NCBI GenBank assembly: GCA_948146395.1
Contig: OX411548.1
Span: 33,364,912 to 33,428,911 of the forward strand
DNA from: Fragum whitleyi
Taxonomy: Eukaryota > Mollusca > Bivalvia > Cardiida > Cardiidae
Reading direction: 5' to 3'
DNA length: 64,000 bases
In this document: positions 47,001-55,799 of the stretch, piece by piece
Layout of the letters: every line of letters starts with the position of its first letter
How positions within the stretch are numbered: position 1 is the stretch's first letter
Notes under the pieces: model-generated
The model's database searches: none
Seen by the model: the letters and a program-made list of their open reading frames with translations, nothing else
Told to the model about the DNA's origin: nothing
Program-made: the position numbers and the translations under genes

Positions 47001-48991
47001 CCTGTATTTGATTATGTTCCACCAGAGTTGGTTACTTTATACATATTTAACATGTAAGTACTTTATATCCCTCTCATTGCAGGGTTCAACAGTACTGCTT
47101 TTTGCACCCAGCCTGAAGGACCTGATAGCCTTAAATCTTACAGTTCCTCCCCGATGAAAACAGGCCCTCCTAGAAAACTATAGATTTATCAATTTAGGAG
47201 TAAATTGAAGGAAAAAAACATTGTGGGAAAAGAAGAAATTGCTTGTCACAAGCAATTTCTTCTTTTCCCACAATGTTTTCCATGGGATAATGAAAATATG
47301 ATTTTTAGAAAGGCAGTTTGAAAGGGAAATAAAAGTAAATAGATTGGAATGAATATGGCCATTACTTACTGGCCTGAAGGGCCTGCAACATGGTTAGTTT
47401 TACTGGTCCTCCTTAAAATTCACAAGTCTTATATTTTTTGGAAAGGCAGCTTAAAAGGGAAAAAAAGTAAATAGATTGGAATAAATATGGCCATTACATA
47501 CTGGTCTGAAGGACCTGCAACATGGTTAGTTTTACTGGTCCTCCTTAAAATTCACAGGTCTCTGGCATGAGTACTGGTGTTAATGTGTAGACACCAGTAT
47601 ATTGTAAGACATTTTTGGGTAATGACAGGTTGGCCTAATACTGATTTCTTCATGGAGGGTTATTGGAAAAAGGAGTCATTATGTAAAATACCTTGTTTAC
47701 TCAATTCCCTGTACAATTACACGTGCCGCCGTCATAGGGAAATTGGAAGCATGTCAGACTGTCATTCTAGAGGTCTCTGGTTTGATCCCGAAGGCAGCAC
47801 TCATCCTTTTGGGCTATTTGTCTCTCATAATTGGTTGATTATTGTAGATCTATGTGAGATAGCAGCTGGAGGCTAAGAAAGGATGAAAAAGTTGTACTGG
47901 TGTACCAGAAATCTGTTGTTAGGTGCTCAAGCAACCACAATATAACTGAAAAGTTGTTGTAAACCTCCATCCAAACAACAAACTACATTTATATGTAAAT
48001 TTTCCTGAAGCAATAACCACATGATCTTTATAAAAGGATCATGCTTGTATCTAAGCTTCAGGGTGATAAGATGTTGTGCCATGGAAAAAGGGGCCTTTAT
48101 GATTTAAGTTTCTATTTTATCAGAACTCCTCTTACATGAATAAACATTTTTACATTAAACTTTAACAGACTGAACCACATAATTCTTAAATTTCTACAAT
48201 ATATTGGCTCTCTGGTATGTCTTGACCTTCATTTTGGTATTTCTGATTACAAATAACCTTTATGCTAGCTTATGCATTTCAAAAGCAATTTAGTGTTATT
48301 CGCCCATAGATGGATTTGTTAAGTAGAAAGTGCTGTGGAACAATACAAGCCCTCTTTGGCCTCTTGTTAATGAAATTTATGCTTGTACTTGTAAAGTGTT
48401 TCTTAGTGCTACGGAGTAATTCAAATAATCGATATAATCCATGATTTTTGCCCTGGCAGGATGGAGCCTAATTAACAATTTACTATTTTTACAAAATTTT
48501 GGACCTGTTCAAATTCAGAGGTTTTGCAGACAAAAATTTAAAGTGTTTTTTTTTTTTGAAAAATAACCATTCAGTAGGGTAGAAAATAGTGTGAAAAAAG
48601 AAGAAATTGCTCGTCAGAAGTAATTTCTTCTTTTTTCACAATGTTTTCTCAATTATAAAATTACAGGCACGTAAAAAGCAGGGATTAAACAGCAAAGGGT
48701 TAACCTGTTGTAACATTTAAGGTTTTGGTAAATCAGCTTTCTGATATTTCCTAATTATTATGGATAGCTCATCAACAGCTTCCTTTTGGACAGAAACTAC
48801 TATATTGAAAAGTAAACTGACAGGTGAATAATATCGAATAATACTTTTCTCATGTCCCAGATGTTCCCTTGTCACAAGATGGATCATATTTGTTCAAATC
48901 TTTGTTTGGTATTTGCAGTGGAGGTACAGCGCCATCCTATGTTTACAGACTTCTCAGTGAATTCTACCATCCTGATGATCTCGTGTTATGA
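29055..48991 (+). CDS. EIF2B2: Translation initiation factor eIF2B subunit beta (complete, 12 exons)
   Basis: Exons: 29055-29131, 31856-31942, 32718-32837, 34249-34297, 35358-35467, 36556-36652, 38020-38079, 40650-40783, 42114-42174, 46193-46252, 46917-47053 and 48919-48991. They sum to 1065 nt, 354 residues plus TGA; human EIF2B2 is 351. Phases join without error. The start [17 protein letters not shown] matches the vertebrate N-terminus. Other conserved blocks are [86 protein letters not shown], and [20 protein letters not shown] at the C-terminus. The beta subunit belongs to the alpha/beta/delta regulatory part of the eIF2B decamer, which exchanges GDP for GTP on eIF2 and senses eIF2-alpha phosphorylation in the cytoplasm. 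The first exon shares a divergent promoter with TBC1D2B. The introns are crowded with MITEs, one starting within about 5 bp of the exon 8 donor (40784). Confidence 0.97.
29132..30600. other. EIF2B2 intron 1, left part, no recognised elements
   Basis: AT-rich sequence without clear palindromes, tandem units or coding signals by eye. Confidence 0.45.
30621..30671. repeat. Perfect 24-bp inverted repeat with 3-nt loop
   Basis: Arms 30621-30644 and 30648-30671 pair at every position (GCCCTACCCAGC ... GCTGGGTAGGGC) around GGC. Partly matching AT-rich flanks extend the stem by about ten bases. It lies in EIF2B2 intron 1. No other copy was noticed in the window. Confidence 0.9.
30681..31028. other. 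Open but unrecognised stretch in EIF2B2 intron 1
   Basis: Both strands are open for 75-90 codons (minus 30681-30911, plus 30759-31028) right after the perfect palindrome. Neither translation resembles a family I know, and no splice sites or repeats explain it. Chance ORFs or an old gene fragment are both possible. Confidence 0.25.
31377..31747. mobile_element. hAT-like MITE (CAGGGCTCGTG family), copy 1
   Basis: Begins CAGGGCTCGTGCTAGTG and ends CACGAGCCCTG, an 11-bp perfect terminal inverted repeat. The inside carries repeated GGGGTCAAAA/GGTCAAAAC motifs. A decayed relative without clear ends covers about 32160-32500. Confidence 0.72.
32558..32645. repeat. Palindromic MITE family L, copy 2 (EIF2B2 intron 2)
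   Basis: TCGGTACTCATTGGAATTGTC faces GACAAATCAAATGAGTACCC. It ends 70 bp before exon 3. Confidence 0.7.
33308..33343 (+). repeat. TG microsatellite followed by G run
   Basis: GTGAGTGTGTGTG... changes into GGGGGGG. It is a simple repeat without coding value. Confidence 0.9.
33374..33445. repeat. Palindromic MITE family L, copy 3
   Basis: TGTTGTGGGTACTCATTTGA and CCAATGAGTACCCTGAACAT form the arms. It is preceded by a TG microsatellite. Confidence 0.7.
33476..33890. repeat. 84-bp duplication flanking a family P MITE
   Basis: The two copies (33476-33560 and 33806-33890, with TTATCTAGACCTCTAAAGAT) differ by a few bases. The left copy ends in TTAA and continues into the MITE. The right copy has ATTTAAAATC at the same place with no MITE. 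Confidence 0.82.
33557..33785. mobile_element. TTAA MITE family P, copy 4, at a duplicated locus
   Basis: A full-length forward copy between TTAA at 33557-33560 and TTAA at 33782-33785. It sits between two copies of an 84-bp sequence (33476-33560 and 33806-33890), the second of which has only TTTAA at the matching position. Confidence 0.87.
34060..34225. mobile_element. Palindromic MITE family F, copy 1 (EIF2B2 intron 3)
   Basis: The ends AAGGTAGAGGACTC and GGGTCCACTACCTT are inverted, with the inner TTTCCTAATGA / TCATTAGGAAA fold-back. It ends 24 bp before exon 4. Copies lie at 46008-46178 and, as a half element, at about 52790-52875. Confidence 0.72.
34573..34968. mobile_element. TTAA MITE family P, copy 5, with nested insert
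   Basis: A forward copy with both TTAA ends, interrupted at about 34716-34880 by a foreign segment. That segment begins ATGCCCCCGATAGGGAGGCA, carries a GTCCGTCCGTCTG run, and ends near GACAGCTCTTG. Removing it restores the GGTTATTTTTCAAATT continuity seen at 33690-33720. Confidence 0.85.
35531..36540. mobile_element. Inverted 165-bp tandem-cored element filling EIF2B2 intron 5
   Basis: Starts TAGCTCCACTGGCCAAAG, then GTGTCCGTCCATCCATTC, then units with GGTGGAGGTCATTTC and CTCAGAATCTAATTGAT, the reverse complement of the 14440-15380 core. It reaches within about 20 bp of the exon 6 acceptor (36554-36555), so the branch point and polypyrimidine tract may be repeat-derived. Confidence 0.78.
37000..37180 (+). 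repeat. SINE family S, 5'-truncated copy
   Basis: Lacks the tRNA head. It starts near GATAATCGTAGACCTATGTG and runs to ATATAACTGGAAATATGTTG and GTGGTAAACTCCATGCAA. Confidence 0.65.
37185..37264. repeat. Palindromic MITE family T, copy 4
   Basis: Near-perfect inner arms AACAGTTGTAACTCCCTATA / TATAGGGAGTTACAACTGTT, with GATGGTTCAGC / GCTGAGCCATC-like outer arms. EIF2B2 intron 6. Confidence 0.8.
38431..38681. mobile_element. TTAA-flanked MITE family K, copy 2 (EIF2B2 intron 7)
   Basis: Begins TTAACCCTTGTCATGCTGAA and ends CAGCATGACAAGGGTTAA. The middle has CCTGCTTTGGCAGGAGCTG. A further solo end lies at about 24687-24708. Confidence 0.78.
39341..39580 (+). repeat. tRNA-derived SINE family S, copy (EIF2B2 intron 7)
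   Basis: The head CATAGCACAGTTGGTAGCATG (box A) is followed by GGTTACTGGTTCATTCCCCG (box B). The body is GTAGACCTATGTGAGCTAGC and AGCTGGAGGCTAGGAAAGGA, and the tail GCGGCGTTAAACTCCATTCA. The length is about 240 bp. Confidence 0.8.
39706..39788. repeat. Palindromic MITE family T, copy 5
   Basis: Arms CAGTTGTAACTGCCTATA and TATAGGCAGTTACATCTG. Outer TCAATGACTCAGTGC pairs with GTGCTGAGCGGT. EIF2B2 intron 7. Confidence 0.78.
40010..40425. mobile_element. Family D repeat, copy 2 (EIF2B2 intron 7)
   Basis: Matches 13260-13660 block by block, including ACACTAGTGGAATAACTATG and TCATAGATGACTTGTTTAAT. It has a small extra segment after AACTATG. Confidence 0.72.
40786..41213. mobile_element. MITE family B, inverted copy next to EIF2B2 exon 8
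   Basis: Reverse orientation relative to 5413-5835. It begins with TTTTCTTTAATGCTTTTCGG a few bases after the exon 8 splice donor (GT at 40784-40785), so at most the first few donor bases can be original intron. The 63-residue ORF here is repeat-derived. Confidence 0.7.
41646..41890. mobile_element. MITE family G, copy 3 (EIF2B2 intron 8)
   Basis: Begins ATATGAGCCTGAGCGTGA and ends TGTCGTGCACAGGCTCATAT. The core is the same as the other copies, with GCATCCGCACAGTCTG. The overlapping ORFs on the minus strand here are repeat shadows. Confidence 0.8.
42225..42630. mobile_element. MITE family B, copy 3 (EIF2B2 intron 9)
   Basis: Same orientation as 5413-5835, with the ATTCATATTTCATTGAGTG block near 42290 and ATAATCTACCGTTATTTTTC near 42590. 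More diverged than the first two copies. A related piece lies at 23895-24000. Confidence 0.6.
42832..42893. repeat. Palindromic MITE hairpin, second copy
   Basis: Arms GTGTACTAAGTGTATATAC and GTATATACACTTAGTAC around a short AATG-like centre, with flanking AGTGCAAGA / TCTTGCACT. Located in EIF2B2 intron 9. Confidence 0.78.
43211..44624. mobile_element. Tandem-cored element with family C ends, copy 1 (EIF2B2 intron 9)
   Basis: Begins TAGCTCCACTGGCCGAAG, then a CCATCCGTCTGTTCGTG run. It has about eight loose units with TTTCAATGAAACTTTACCAG and ATATGGGCGTGGCAGGGC, and ends CAGGCCCTCTTGGGCCGCTT. The ORFs inside are repeat shadows. Confidence 0.82.
44662..45770. mobile_element. Tandem-cored element with family C ends, copy 2
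   Basis: Same family and orientation as the preceding element, only about 40 bp away. It runs from TAGCTCCACTGGCCAAAGGC with GCGTCCGTCCAGGCGTCCG, through units with GTGGCAGGGCGTGGCTTATT, to GGCCCTATTGGGCCTCTTG. The two adjacent copies share a near-identical 3' tail (GCTTTATTTAATGAATGTCT versus GCTTTATTTAATTAAAGTCT). Confidence 0.82.
46008..46178. mobile_element. Palindromic MITE family F, copy 2 (EIF2B2 intron 9)
   Basis: The left GGTAGTGGACCTG and right AGTCAACTACCTTT, with AATGATTTCATAAGG inside, match family F. It ends about 15 bp before the exon 10 acceptor. Confidence 0.65.
47160..47290. repeat. Family P-type central hairpin without TTAA ends
   Basis: A perfect-looking fold-back GTGGGAAAAGAAGAAATTGC / GCAATTTCTTCTTTTCCCAC at about 47223-47273, surrounded by unrelated sequence. 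It looks like a fragment or a diverged subfamily. Similar weaker cores lie at 8085-8140, 23595-23715 and 32937-32990. Confidence 0.6.
47310..47566. repeat. About 128-bp direct duplication in EIF2B2 intron 11
   Basis: AAATAGATTGGAATGAATATG, CTGCAACATGGTTAGTTTTA and CTGGTCCTCCTTAAAATTCA occur twice, offset by about 128 bp. The copies differ by only a few bases. Confidence 0.8.
47725..47990 (+). repeat. SINE family S, copy (EIF2B2 intron 11)
   Basis: CGTCATAGGGAAATTGGAAG is a decayed box A region, and GGTCTCTGGTTTGATCCCGA is a good box B. Then come the shared body GTGAGATAGCAGCTGGAGGC and tail ATAACTGAAAAGTTGTTGTA. Confidence 0.75.
48472..48703. mobile_element. TTAA MITE family P, copy 6
   Basis: Reverse orientation, in EIF2B2 intron 11. 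The left end has decayed to TTAACAATTTACTATTT and the right end is intact at AGCAAAGGGTTAA. The central hairpin is at about 48598-48636. Confidence 0.8.
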
Positions 48992-50020
48992 CAACAGTTG
49001 GTGAAATAAACAGATTAAACCTCACAGAAAATATTGTCATTGTATGACCAAAACCTTAAAACTACATCTTGAATAAGGCTGCACTTACACGGTTTTGGTT
49101 TCTCGATGAGACATAGTTGGGTCATGGCCAACCTGTTCTTTTTATGTTCACAGTAAAGATCTTCATTTTACAAAAAGGCTTCTCAGTGAATTCTACCATC
49201 CTGATGACCTTGTGTTATGACAGCAGTTGGTGAAATAAACAGATTAAATCTCACAGAAAATATTGTCATTGTATGACCAAAACCTTAAAACTTCAGCTTG
49301 AATAAAGCTTAAGTTACACGGTTTTGTTTTCTCAATGAGACAGTTGGGTCAAGGCTAACCTGCTCTTTCTCACAGTAAAGATCACCCAAATGATCTTTTG
49401 TTGCTGAAATAAACAAAACATTCATCCATACAGAAAATATTGTCTTTGTGAGACCAAAACCTAGTAACTACAGCTTCATTCAAGCTGTAGTTACGTGGTT
49501 TGGGATTCTCAATGAGGCATAAATGGGCCATGGCCAACTTGCTCTTTATATTCACAGTAAAGATTTTTACTTGTACTTAATTTTAGAACTTCTCAGTGAA
49601 TTCTACCACCCTGATTACCTTGCATTATGACAGATGTTGGTAAAATAAATGAAAAATTCAATCTAACAGAAAATATTGGCATTGTGAGATCAAAAAACTA
49701 CAGCGTCATGCAAGCTGTAGGTACATGGTTTGGGTTCTCAATGAGACATAGTTGGGTTATGGCCAACCTGTTCACAGTAAGGATCTTCGTTCTATGAAAA
49801 GACTTCTCAGTGAATTCTACTACCTAGATGATCTTGTGTAGTGACAGCAGTTGGTGAAATAATTAAAACATTCAATCAAACAGAAAATATTGTCATTCTG
49901 AGACCCTTGTAACTACAGCTTCAATCATTAAATCAAGCTGTATTTATGAGGCTTTGTTCATCCTATGATGTGATAGTAAGGTCCTGGTGGGCCTTCACTA
50001 AGTTTTCACAGTAAGGTAGA
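48948..50020 (+). repeat. Tandem decayed copies of EIF2B2 last-exon end plus 3'UTR
   Basis: The end of exon 12 and its 3'UTR recur downstream in direct orientation. The shared TTCTCAGTGAATTCTAC block starts at 48951 (true exon), 49190, 49590 and 49804, and a deleted copy lies near 49380-49580. Copy 2 still reads [17 protein letters not shown], copy 4 [17 protein letters not shown], copy 5 LLSEFYYLDDLV-stop. Each unit of about 210-240 bp also carries the GTGAAATAAA 3'UTR start and an inner fold-back around ACTACAGCTT/AAGCTGTAGT. No copy carries the rest of exon 12 or upstream exons, so these are pseudo-exon fragments and not extra genes. A further degenerate fold-back of this kind lies at 50865-50915. 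Confidence 0.88.
49005..49010 (+). terminator. Poly(A) signal AATAAA of EIF2B2
   Basis: AATAAA lies 13 bases after the EIF2B2 stop codon. It is the first canonical signal in the 3'UTR, so a very short 3'UTR is possible. The same hexamer recurs in later decayed copies of the last exon (about 49244 and 49410), so alternative later poly(A) sites are also plausible. Confidence 0.5.
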
Positions 50021-50029
50021 TCTTTATTA

Positions 50030-50760
50030 TCCGTCACCGATTGGGGGGAGGGGGATATTGTTTTTGCGTTGTCCCTCCATCTGTCCATCAGAGTTTCATT
50101 TCTGTGTTATTTCTTGGAAACCATTGAACGGATTTCAATGAAAATTTGTGGAATGCTTCACTACAAAGAGGAGATGGGCATATTGCTGGTTATCTGGTTC
50201 AACCATTAAATTCAGAGTTACTCCCCTGATTGGTGAAGCTATATACATACACGGTAATATTTGTTTCTGTGCTATTTCTTGGAGACCATTGACTGAATTT
50301 CAATGAATCTTTGTGGAAAGCTTCACTACAAAGAGGAGATTCGCATTTTGTTGGGGTTTTCCGATTCATCCATTCAATTTAGAGGTACTGTCCCTGATTG
50401 GTGAAGCCATATCCTTCAGTCCGTCTGTCCAAGTTTTGCTTCCATGCCATCTTCGAAACCATTGACTAGATTTGAAAGAAACTTTGTGGAAAGCGTCACA
50501 TCAAGGACAAGATGTGCATATTATCAGCGTTACCTGGTTTAATCATTTAATAAAGAGTTATTGCCCCTGATTGGTGAAGCAAAATACATGCAAAGTAATA
50601 TTCCTTTCTGCCCTATTTCTTGTAAACCGTTTCTTGGATTTCAATGAAACTTTGTGGAAAGCTTCAGTACAAAGAGGAGATGCGCATATTGTTTGGGCTA
50701 CCCTGTTTGACTATTAGATTTAGAGTTACTGCCCCAGATTGGTAAAGTCGTTTCCCAAAC
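50030..50760. mobile_element. Tandem-cored element, about 168-bp units, inverted relative of 3681-4559
   Basis: Begins GATTGGGGGGAGGGGGATAT and TCCCTCCATCTGTCC, then about four units with TTTCTTGGAAACCATTGA, CTTCACTACAAAGAGGAG and AGAGTTACTGCCCC. The reverse complement of this last motif (GGGGCAGTAACTCT) is in every unit at 3681-4559, so both belong to one family on opposite strands. Confidence 0.8.
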
Positions 50761-51348
50761 AATTTACTGGGTTTCTATGTATTTGCTTATTATACCAAAT
50801 GAATTTCTTTGTGAAATAATCTACACATTCAATTGAACAGATAAAAAAACTCATCCTTGGATGACCAGAATCCTGTAACTACAGTTTTGTTCAGACTGTA
50901 GTTATGAGAATCCGTTTAGAATAGGTGAATAATGTTGCATCTTTAATGACCTTGATTTTGTGGGTATGGGTCTTTATAGGAGGGTCCATGATTGTATAAA
51001 TTAACATCAAAAATGCTCCAAAAAGGAGGATTGGGTTTTAATAGAGCATAGGACTCTATTTGAGTTTTTACGGTAAATCCATTTTTCATAGAAATATAGA
51101 ATAGACATAAATGTCATCTATTTAAGGGCCATAGTAGATCTATTCTTTGGATTTGTAAAAGAAAACAACTAAAAAATATGTTAATTCCAATTTATTGTAA
51201 AAATCTCTTCATCAATTTTATAATTTTATCAAACATGGAATGTAAAAGAAAATGGCAAAAAAGCTAAAAAATGTATCTAATAGACTATTGAACTACTATT
51301 ATGAACTAAATGGTTAGTGAAAACACATTCAAACTTGATGAAGATGAT

Positions 51349-51640
51349 TTAACCCTTTTCTGTATACTCCTAGGGTTTTATACCCCTGTAATTCTATGGG
51401 TCTACTTGAGAAAATATTTTGGAAAAAGAAGAAATGCTTGTAAAAAGCAATTTCTTCTTTTTCCTGAATATTTTCTCCCATACTGGATATTGGTTTCTTT
51501 TTCAAATACACCCCTTTTCAATGTAATCTGTAACCTTTTTGAATTTGGACCAGAATTAAAACAAGGTGGAAATTTGTCTCAAGATACGCCTGTTATACAC
51601 TGCTGGATGTCCAAGAATGAAATATAACAAAGGGATAAAA
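51349..51640. mobile_element. Diverged TTAA MITE family P relative
   Basis: Starts TTAACCCTTTTCTGTATAC and has the AAGAAGAAATGCTTGTAAAAAGC hairpin region near 51426-51462. The right end near 51630 is ACAAAGGGATAAAA. It is longer and more diverged than the other copies. Confidence 0.6.
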
Positions 51641-51644
51641 TTAA

Positions 51645-52780
51645 AAAACTAAGCTAGTTAGAGCTATGGTTTATATGCACTGCATTCCATAATCATGAGA
51701 GGAACAAAACTGCTAAGTTTCAAGTCAGGCGGGTATAAGATGAAAGAGTTATGCTCCAGACAAAGAAGTGGAAAGATACCGCAGGTGAATACATAATACA
51801 TCCTGTCTTTCGATGGGCATATTAAAATGGAAAGTGTTAATTAATGACTAATCATACCCAAAAGGACCAACCTGGTTTGAGATTTTCTTATCAACAATAC
51901 TTCAATCCTATACCAGACAATACTGTTTTAGACTGGCAAAGCATAGAAGATGTTATATAGACAATGTGATTGGGAATTTTACTTTTATGCCTCCATGAAT
52001 TCAAAACAAAATTTGCCTTTTCACTTCAAAAGCATGAAATACAGTCAAACAGAAAATAGTTTATCACTAACCAATACAATTTGATTATTAGGATGATAAG
52101 TTGGTGAAATGATTTTCTTAGGTTTTTGGATTATGATGAGTGATGATTTGGCAATGTTTGAACACATTTTATTATTGTTTGTATTTTGTAAATGCATAGC
52201 TTGGTTAATATTTCATGGCATTTATAGAATATCAAGCTGAATAAAGTAAAAATCAGACACACTCAAAAACAGCAAAAAGATGAGAGGCAGAATCACACAA
52301 TGTGAACAAGGTCTGAATGTAATTGCAGTGATGAATTCACCTTTATTTCAAAAGAGGTAAAAGTTTTTCTAATTGCATTAGATATTATCTCATCTGTAGA
52401 AAAGGTTTAACAGTTTCTATAAAAAGGTATTTATTAAGTGAATGACAAAGAATGCCAGGGGTATCACAAAACGTCTATGTTAGTAGTGATGGGCTTATTA
52501 ATCAATTATACCAGTAATCAATAATCAGTTGGTTTGGGCCTCCGGTGAAGATAATCAATAAAGAAATCTCATCATTTATAAATCGGTTATTAATTTATAA
52601 ATTGCAGCCATTCAATGTTTTGAAGGATTAATATCACTTATTTAGTCTGTGTTACTACTTATTTTCCTTTTACTTGAGAAATGCAATTTATTTTAATCCA
52701 ACCCTGAGAATAGACCTACACTTAACCATCCATGTTTCACTGACCAACAACGGTCAAGTGTAAGTGCTTTCCAGATATGC
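51645..52780. other. Intergenic stretch without recognised features
   Basis: AT-rich, no ORF above background and no clear repeat family member between the diverged P element and the F half copy. Confidence 0.45.
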
Positions 52781-52784
52781 TAAT

Positions 52785-52878
52785 TGATACATGAAATCAT
52801 TAGGAACCCTCGGTTAACACTGTTAAAGCTCATGACTTTCAAAAAATTGCAGAAGTATTACGGGTCCACTACCTTAAA
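52785..52878. repeat. MITE family F half copy
   Basis: CATGAAATCATTAGGAACCC, GGTTAACACTGTTAAAG and GGGTCCACTACCTTAA match the right half of 34060-34225. Confidence 0.6.
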
Positions 52879-53879
52879 CAGCAATATGAGCCCCTCTTTT
52901 TCAAGCTTTATTCAGCGTTCAAAATACGAAAGGGCTTCTCCAAAACACGCAGTCTATTTTGAATGTACTGAAAGTACTTTCCAAAAATGCCCTGTTGCTA
53001 GGCAACAAAAGTGACTCAATCAAAGCTTAATGCCATCAATACCCTCAAAAAACATTTAAAAATTTTTACAGTGAAGTAAAAAAATTTTGTTCTTCGTGAA
53101 TCCCGCTCATAAAATAATCAATCAAAACAAAATCATGAGATTTTGTGAAAATTTATACTAGTAGAGTAATCCACCATTTTGCTCCCTTTACTAGTAATCT
53201 CAGCATGTTGCTAGCTGATTATCACTAGCACCAAAAGCAAGTCCACCGTTCAGGATAGCAAAGTGCTCACTAACATTCGTTTACACTTTCCTTTCCTGAA
53301 TGCAGGGCAGACAATTCTCTTTCCACGAGGAATCAAGACCTCTTATAGTTAATATTACTCATTTTGATAGTGTATATAAATATTGCAGCTTTTCAAGGCT
53401 GTCTATTATCATCTTTTTGCCTGGTATGTTGAAATATTTGAGCAGCCTTTAATTTACAATAAATTACCATTAAATAGTCTTAATAAATATAGATTATAAT
53501 AACTTGTATAACTGATAAAAGAAAGCCATTCTATTTACAATCTGCTTATATTAATTAACATTATTAATTAAATTAAAGTTCTATGTATAATATATTAGAC
53601 AATAACAAGATTTCTATATAAATAGAAGCACTATATACTGTGTTGTATGAGACAGGACTTAAGACAAAATGATGCAGTTGTTTCATGTATCAAAGCTTAG
53701 TTGATTTTTATTTCATAATTATAGGCAAACAGAATTATCAATATGAAAATCCAAAAATATGCTAAAGTTACCACTTATTTTGTATGAGAAAGTGTATGTA
53801 GTATGTGAATATTTTCTAGAAATTTCAACACAGTAACATAAAAGCATACACATTAATTCAGCAACATAATATGAAGGCT

Positions 53880-53945
53880 AAGAGCAAAACCTAGTGTGTG
53901 TCTACATGGTGTATAGACACACACAATGCTTTTGCTCTAAGCTCT
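53880..53945. repeat. Palindromic repeat (intergenic)
   Basis: AGAGCAAAACCTAGTGTGTGT pairs with ACACACACAATGCTTTTGCTCT around CTACATGGTGTATAG, a single clear hairpin. Confidence 0.75.
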
Positions 53946-54514
53946 TGATATTTTGTAACTCTTGATTATATAGCTTGGTGAGCATTCTGTTTTTTCTTAA
54001 GTTATGTACCAACTTTATACTCTCATCATTTTGCAAGTTGTCCATTTCTTTACACAATCTTTACTTACATAAATCATCAAATACATACAAACAAAACAGA
54101 TAGAGAAAAGGATAGAGTTTGAAGGAAGTGATAGGAATTGTGACTCTCTTATTACATAATGTACAACAGTGAGAATGACCAATTATTTCTGAGCAACTTT
54201 TGATTCAAAGTTTGCCAGGAAGTAAGGGACTTCAGAAAATATTATTAAAACAGGATGAAAATCCAACAAATACAACAACACACACATATTTGTTCATGGC
54301 AGTTAAACACTGGTTGTTAGTGTGGAGATGTCACATTATTAAATTGCTTTGATTTGTTCAATTAAATTGGGTTTAACATTAATTTTGAAAGTTTTTCAGT
54401 CATATTGCATCAACTGGAGCACTTATACATAGATTCCTGGCTTTTCTCTCACCAGTACTACCACAAAATCCTGTCAGAGCCCCAAGCTGCTCATTAAACA
54501 ACTTGTCTGAAATT

Positions 54515-54745
54515 AGCTGAGCTCAGTGGTTGGACATTGTACTGTCAATGCAACACAAGTCAATTGTCTACCAAAAATGGGTTTATGATAAGTATCTGGT
54601 GGTATGGATGGAATGTTGAAGTTGTACTAGTGTTAGAAATCACAGGTTACCATAGGTAGGTACACCAGCTGCTGTGATATAACTGCAATAATGTTGAAAG
54701 TGGGGGTTAACCCAAAACAAATCAACAACATTATCTGGATAATAA
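54515..54745 (+). repeat. SINE family S, diverged copy facing a second minus-strand fragment
   Basis: The head GCTGAGCTCAGTGGTTGGAC is box A-like. The tail is ATATAACTGCAATAATGTTG and GTGGGGGTTAACCC. Just left, 54350-54490 is a minus-strand tail fragment (GGTTTAACATTAATTTTG, TTCCTGGCTTTTCTCTCACC), so two insertions meet head to head. Confidence 0.55.
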
Positions 54746-55520
54746 TGAAAGCCATACAAGCAAGCTAATCCTGTGACATCCCTTACTTGATATATTGTAG
54801 TATGGCAGCTAGTAGGCTTACACATAAGTCTTAGACTCAACATAATATTTCTAATAATCATATGCGTCAAATCGTAGAAAAAATATACTATATGATGACT
54901 ACTGTAGTGATTTGAGAATACTCTCTGATAAGAAAGGACAAGGTTCACGAACATAAGAAATTGGCCCTGTAAATTCAGCATTTTTCAAATTTTTAATGTA
55001 CACAATAAAACCTACCTTTTTATATTAATCTATACACAGTCTCTCAAATAATGTAAAGATTATTTTACAAAACCACACAGTTTCCAAAATATAAGCCAAA
55101 AAATAGTCAAAATCCGCAGAAATGCCTAAAAATGCCCAAAAATAGTTGTTTACAGTAATAAAAAAATACGAAGCCCCTCTTGCCACAACTTCATTTTTTT
55201 ATCAAATGATAGCTATGACTTCTAGAAGGTTTTAGTGAAATATTGAGGTGTCGCAATTGGGGCTTCACACTTTTTGAGCTTCATAAATTTCAAATTTTTT
55301 TGAAAAATGGACAATTTTACAGTTTTTGGAATACTTTGAAGGCAATTTTTCAAGAAATGGCGAGGTTATTTAAAATATTCTTTGTACAATTTGAGAGAAG
55401 GGGAAAAGGGTAACCATGAAAACTTGGTTTCATTGAGATCATTAGAAATCAGAAAAAAGTCGATTTTACAGGGCCAAAATCTACAGTTTGTGAACCATGT
55501 CCTTTCAAGGTTTTGAGGTA

Positions 55521-55790
55521 TATATGTGATCTGTCACGCAAAAAGGGACCGTCTGGGAAGTACGCAAAAATTCGACCCTTGTCAGACTGCGCGGATTGCG
55601 CAGACTGACTAGGGTAAAAAATTTTCGCACTTAAATTATTTTCTGAATTTAGAATGATCCATCTACCTTCCTGTGAAAGACTTATTGAAATGTGACCTCT
55701 GGTTGGTCTGTTCTAGAACCATTCTCTTTTCAAATACTTATTTTACGAAGTTCCCAGATGGTCCATTTTCACGTGATAGGTCACATATAT
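55521..55790. mobile_element. MITE family H, copy 2 (intergenic)
   Basis: Begins GTGATCTGTCACGCAAAAAG and ends TTCACGTGATAGGTCACAT. The inner palindrome GACCCTTGTCAGACTGCGCG is conserved. The microsatellite-like TATATATATAC follows at 55785-55810. Confidence 0.78.
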
Positions 55791-55799
55791 ATGTAAATA

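Noticed and set aside
49177..49219. A second EIF2B2 gene copy
   Set aside because: Only the last coding bases and the 3'UTR are present; no upstream exon or full acceptor context is duplicated.
53505..53640. A possible AT-rich origin or matrix attachment region
   Set aside because: The stretch is AT-rich like much of the intergenic DNA and has no distinguishing motif that I can support.
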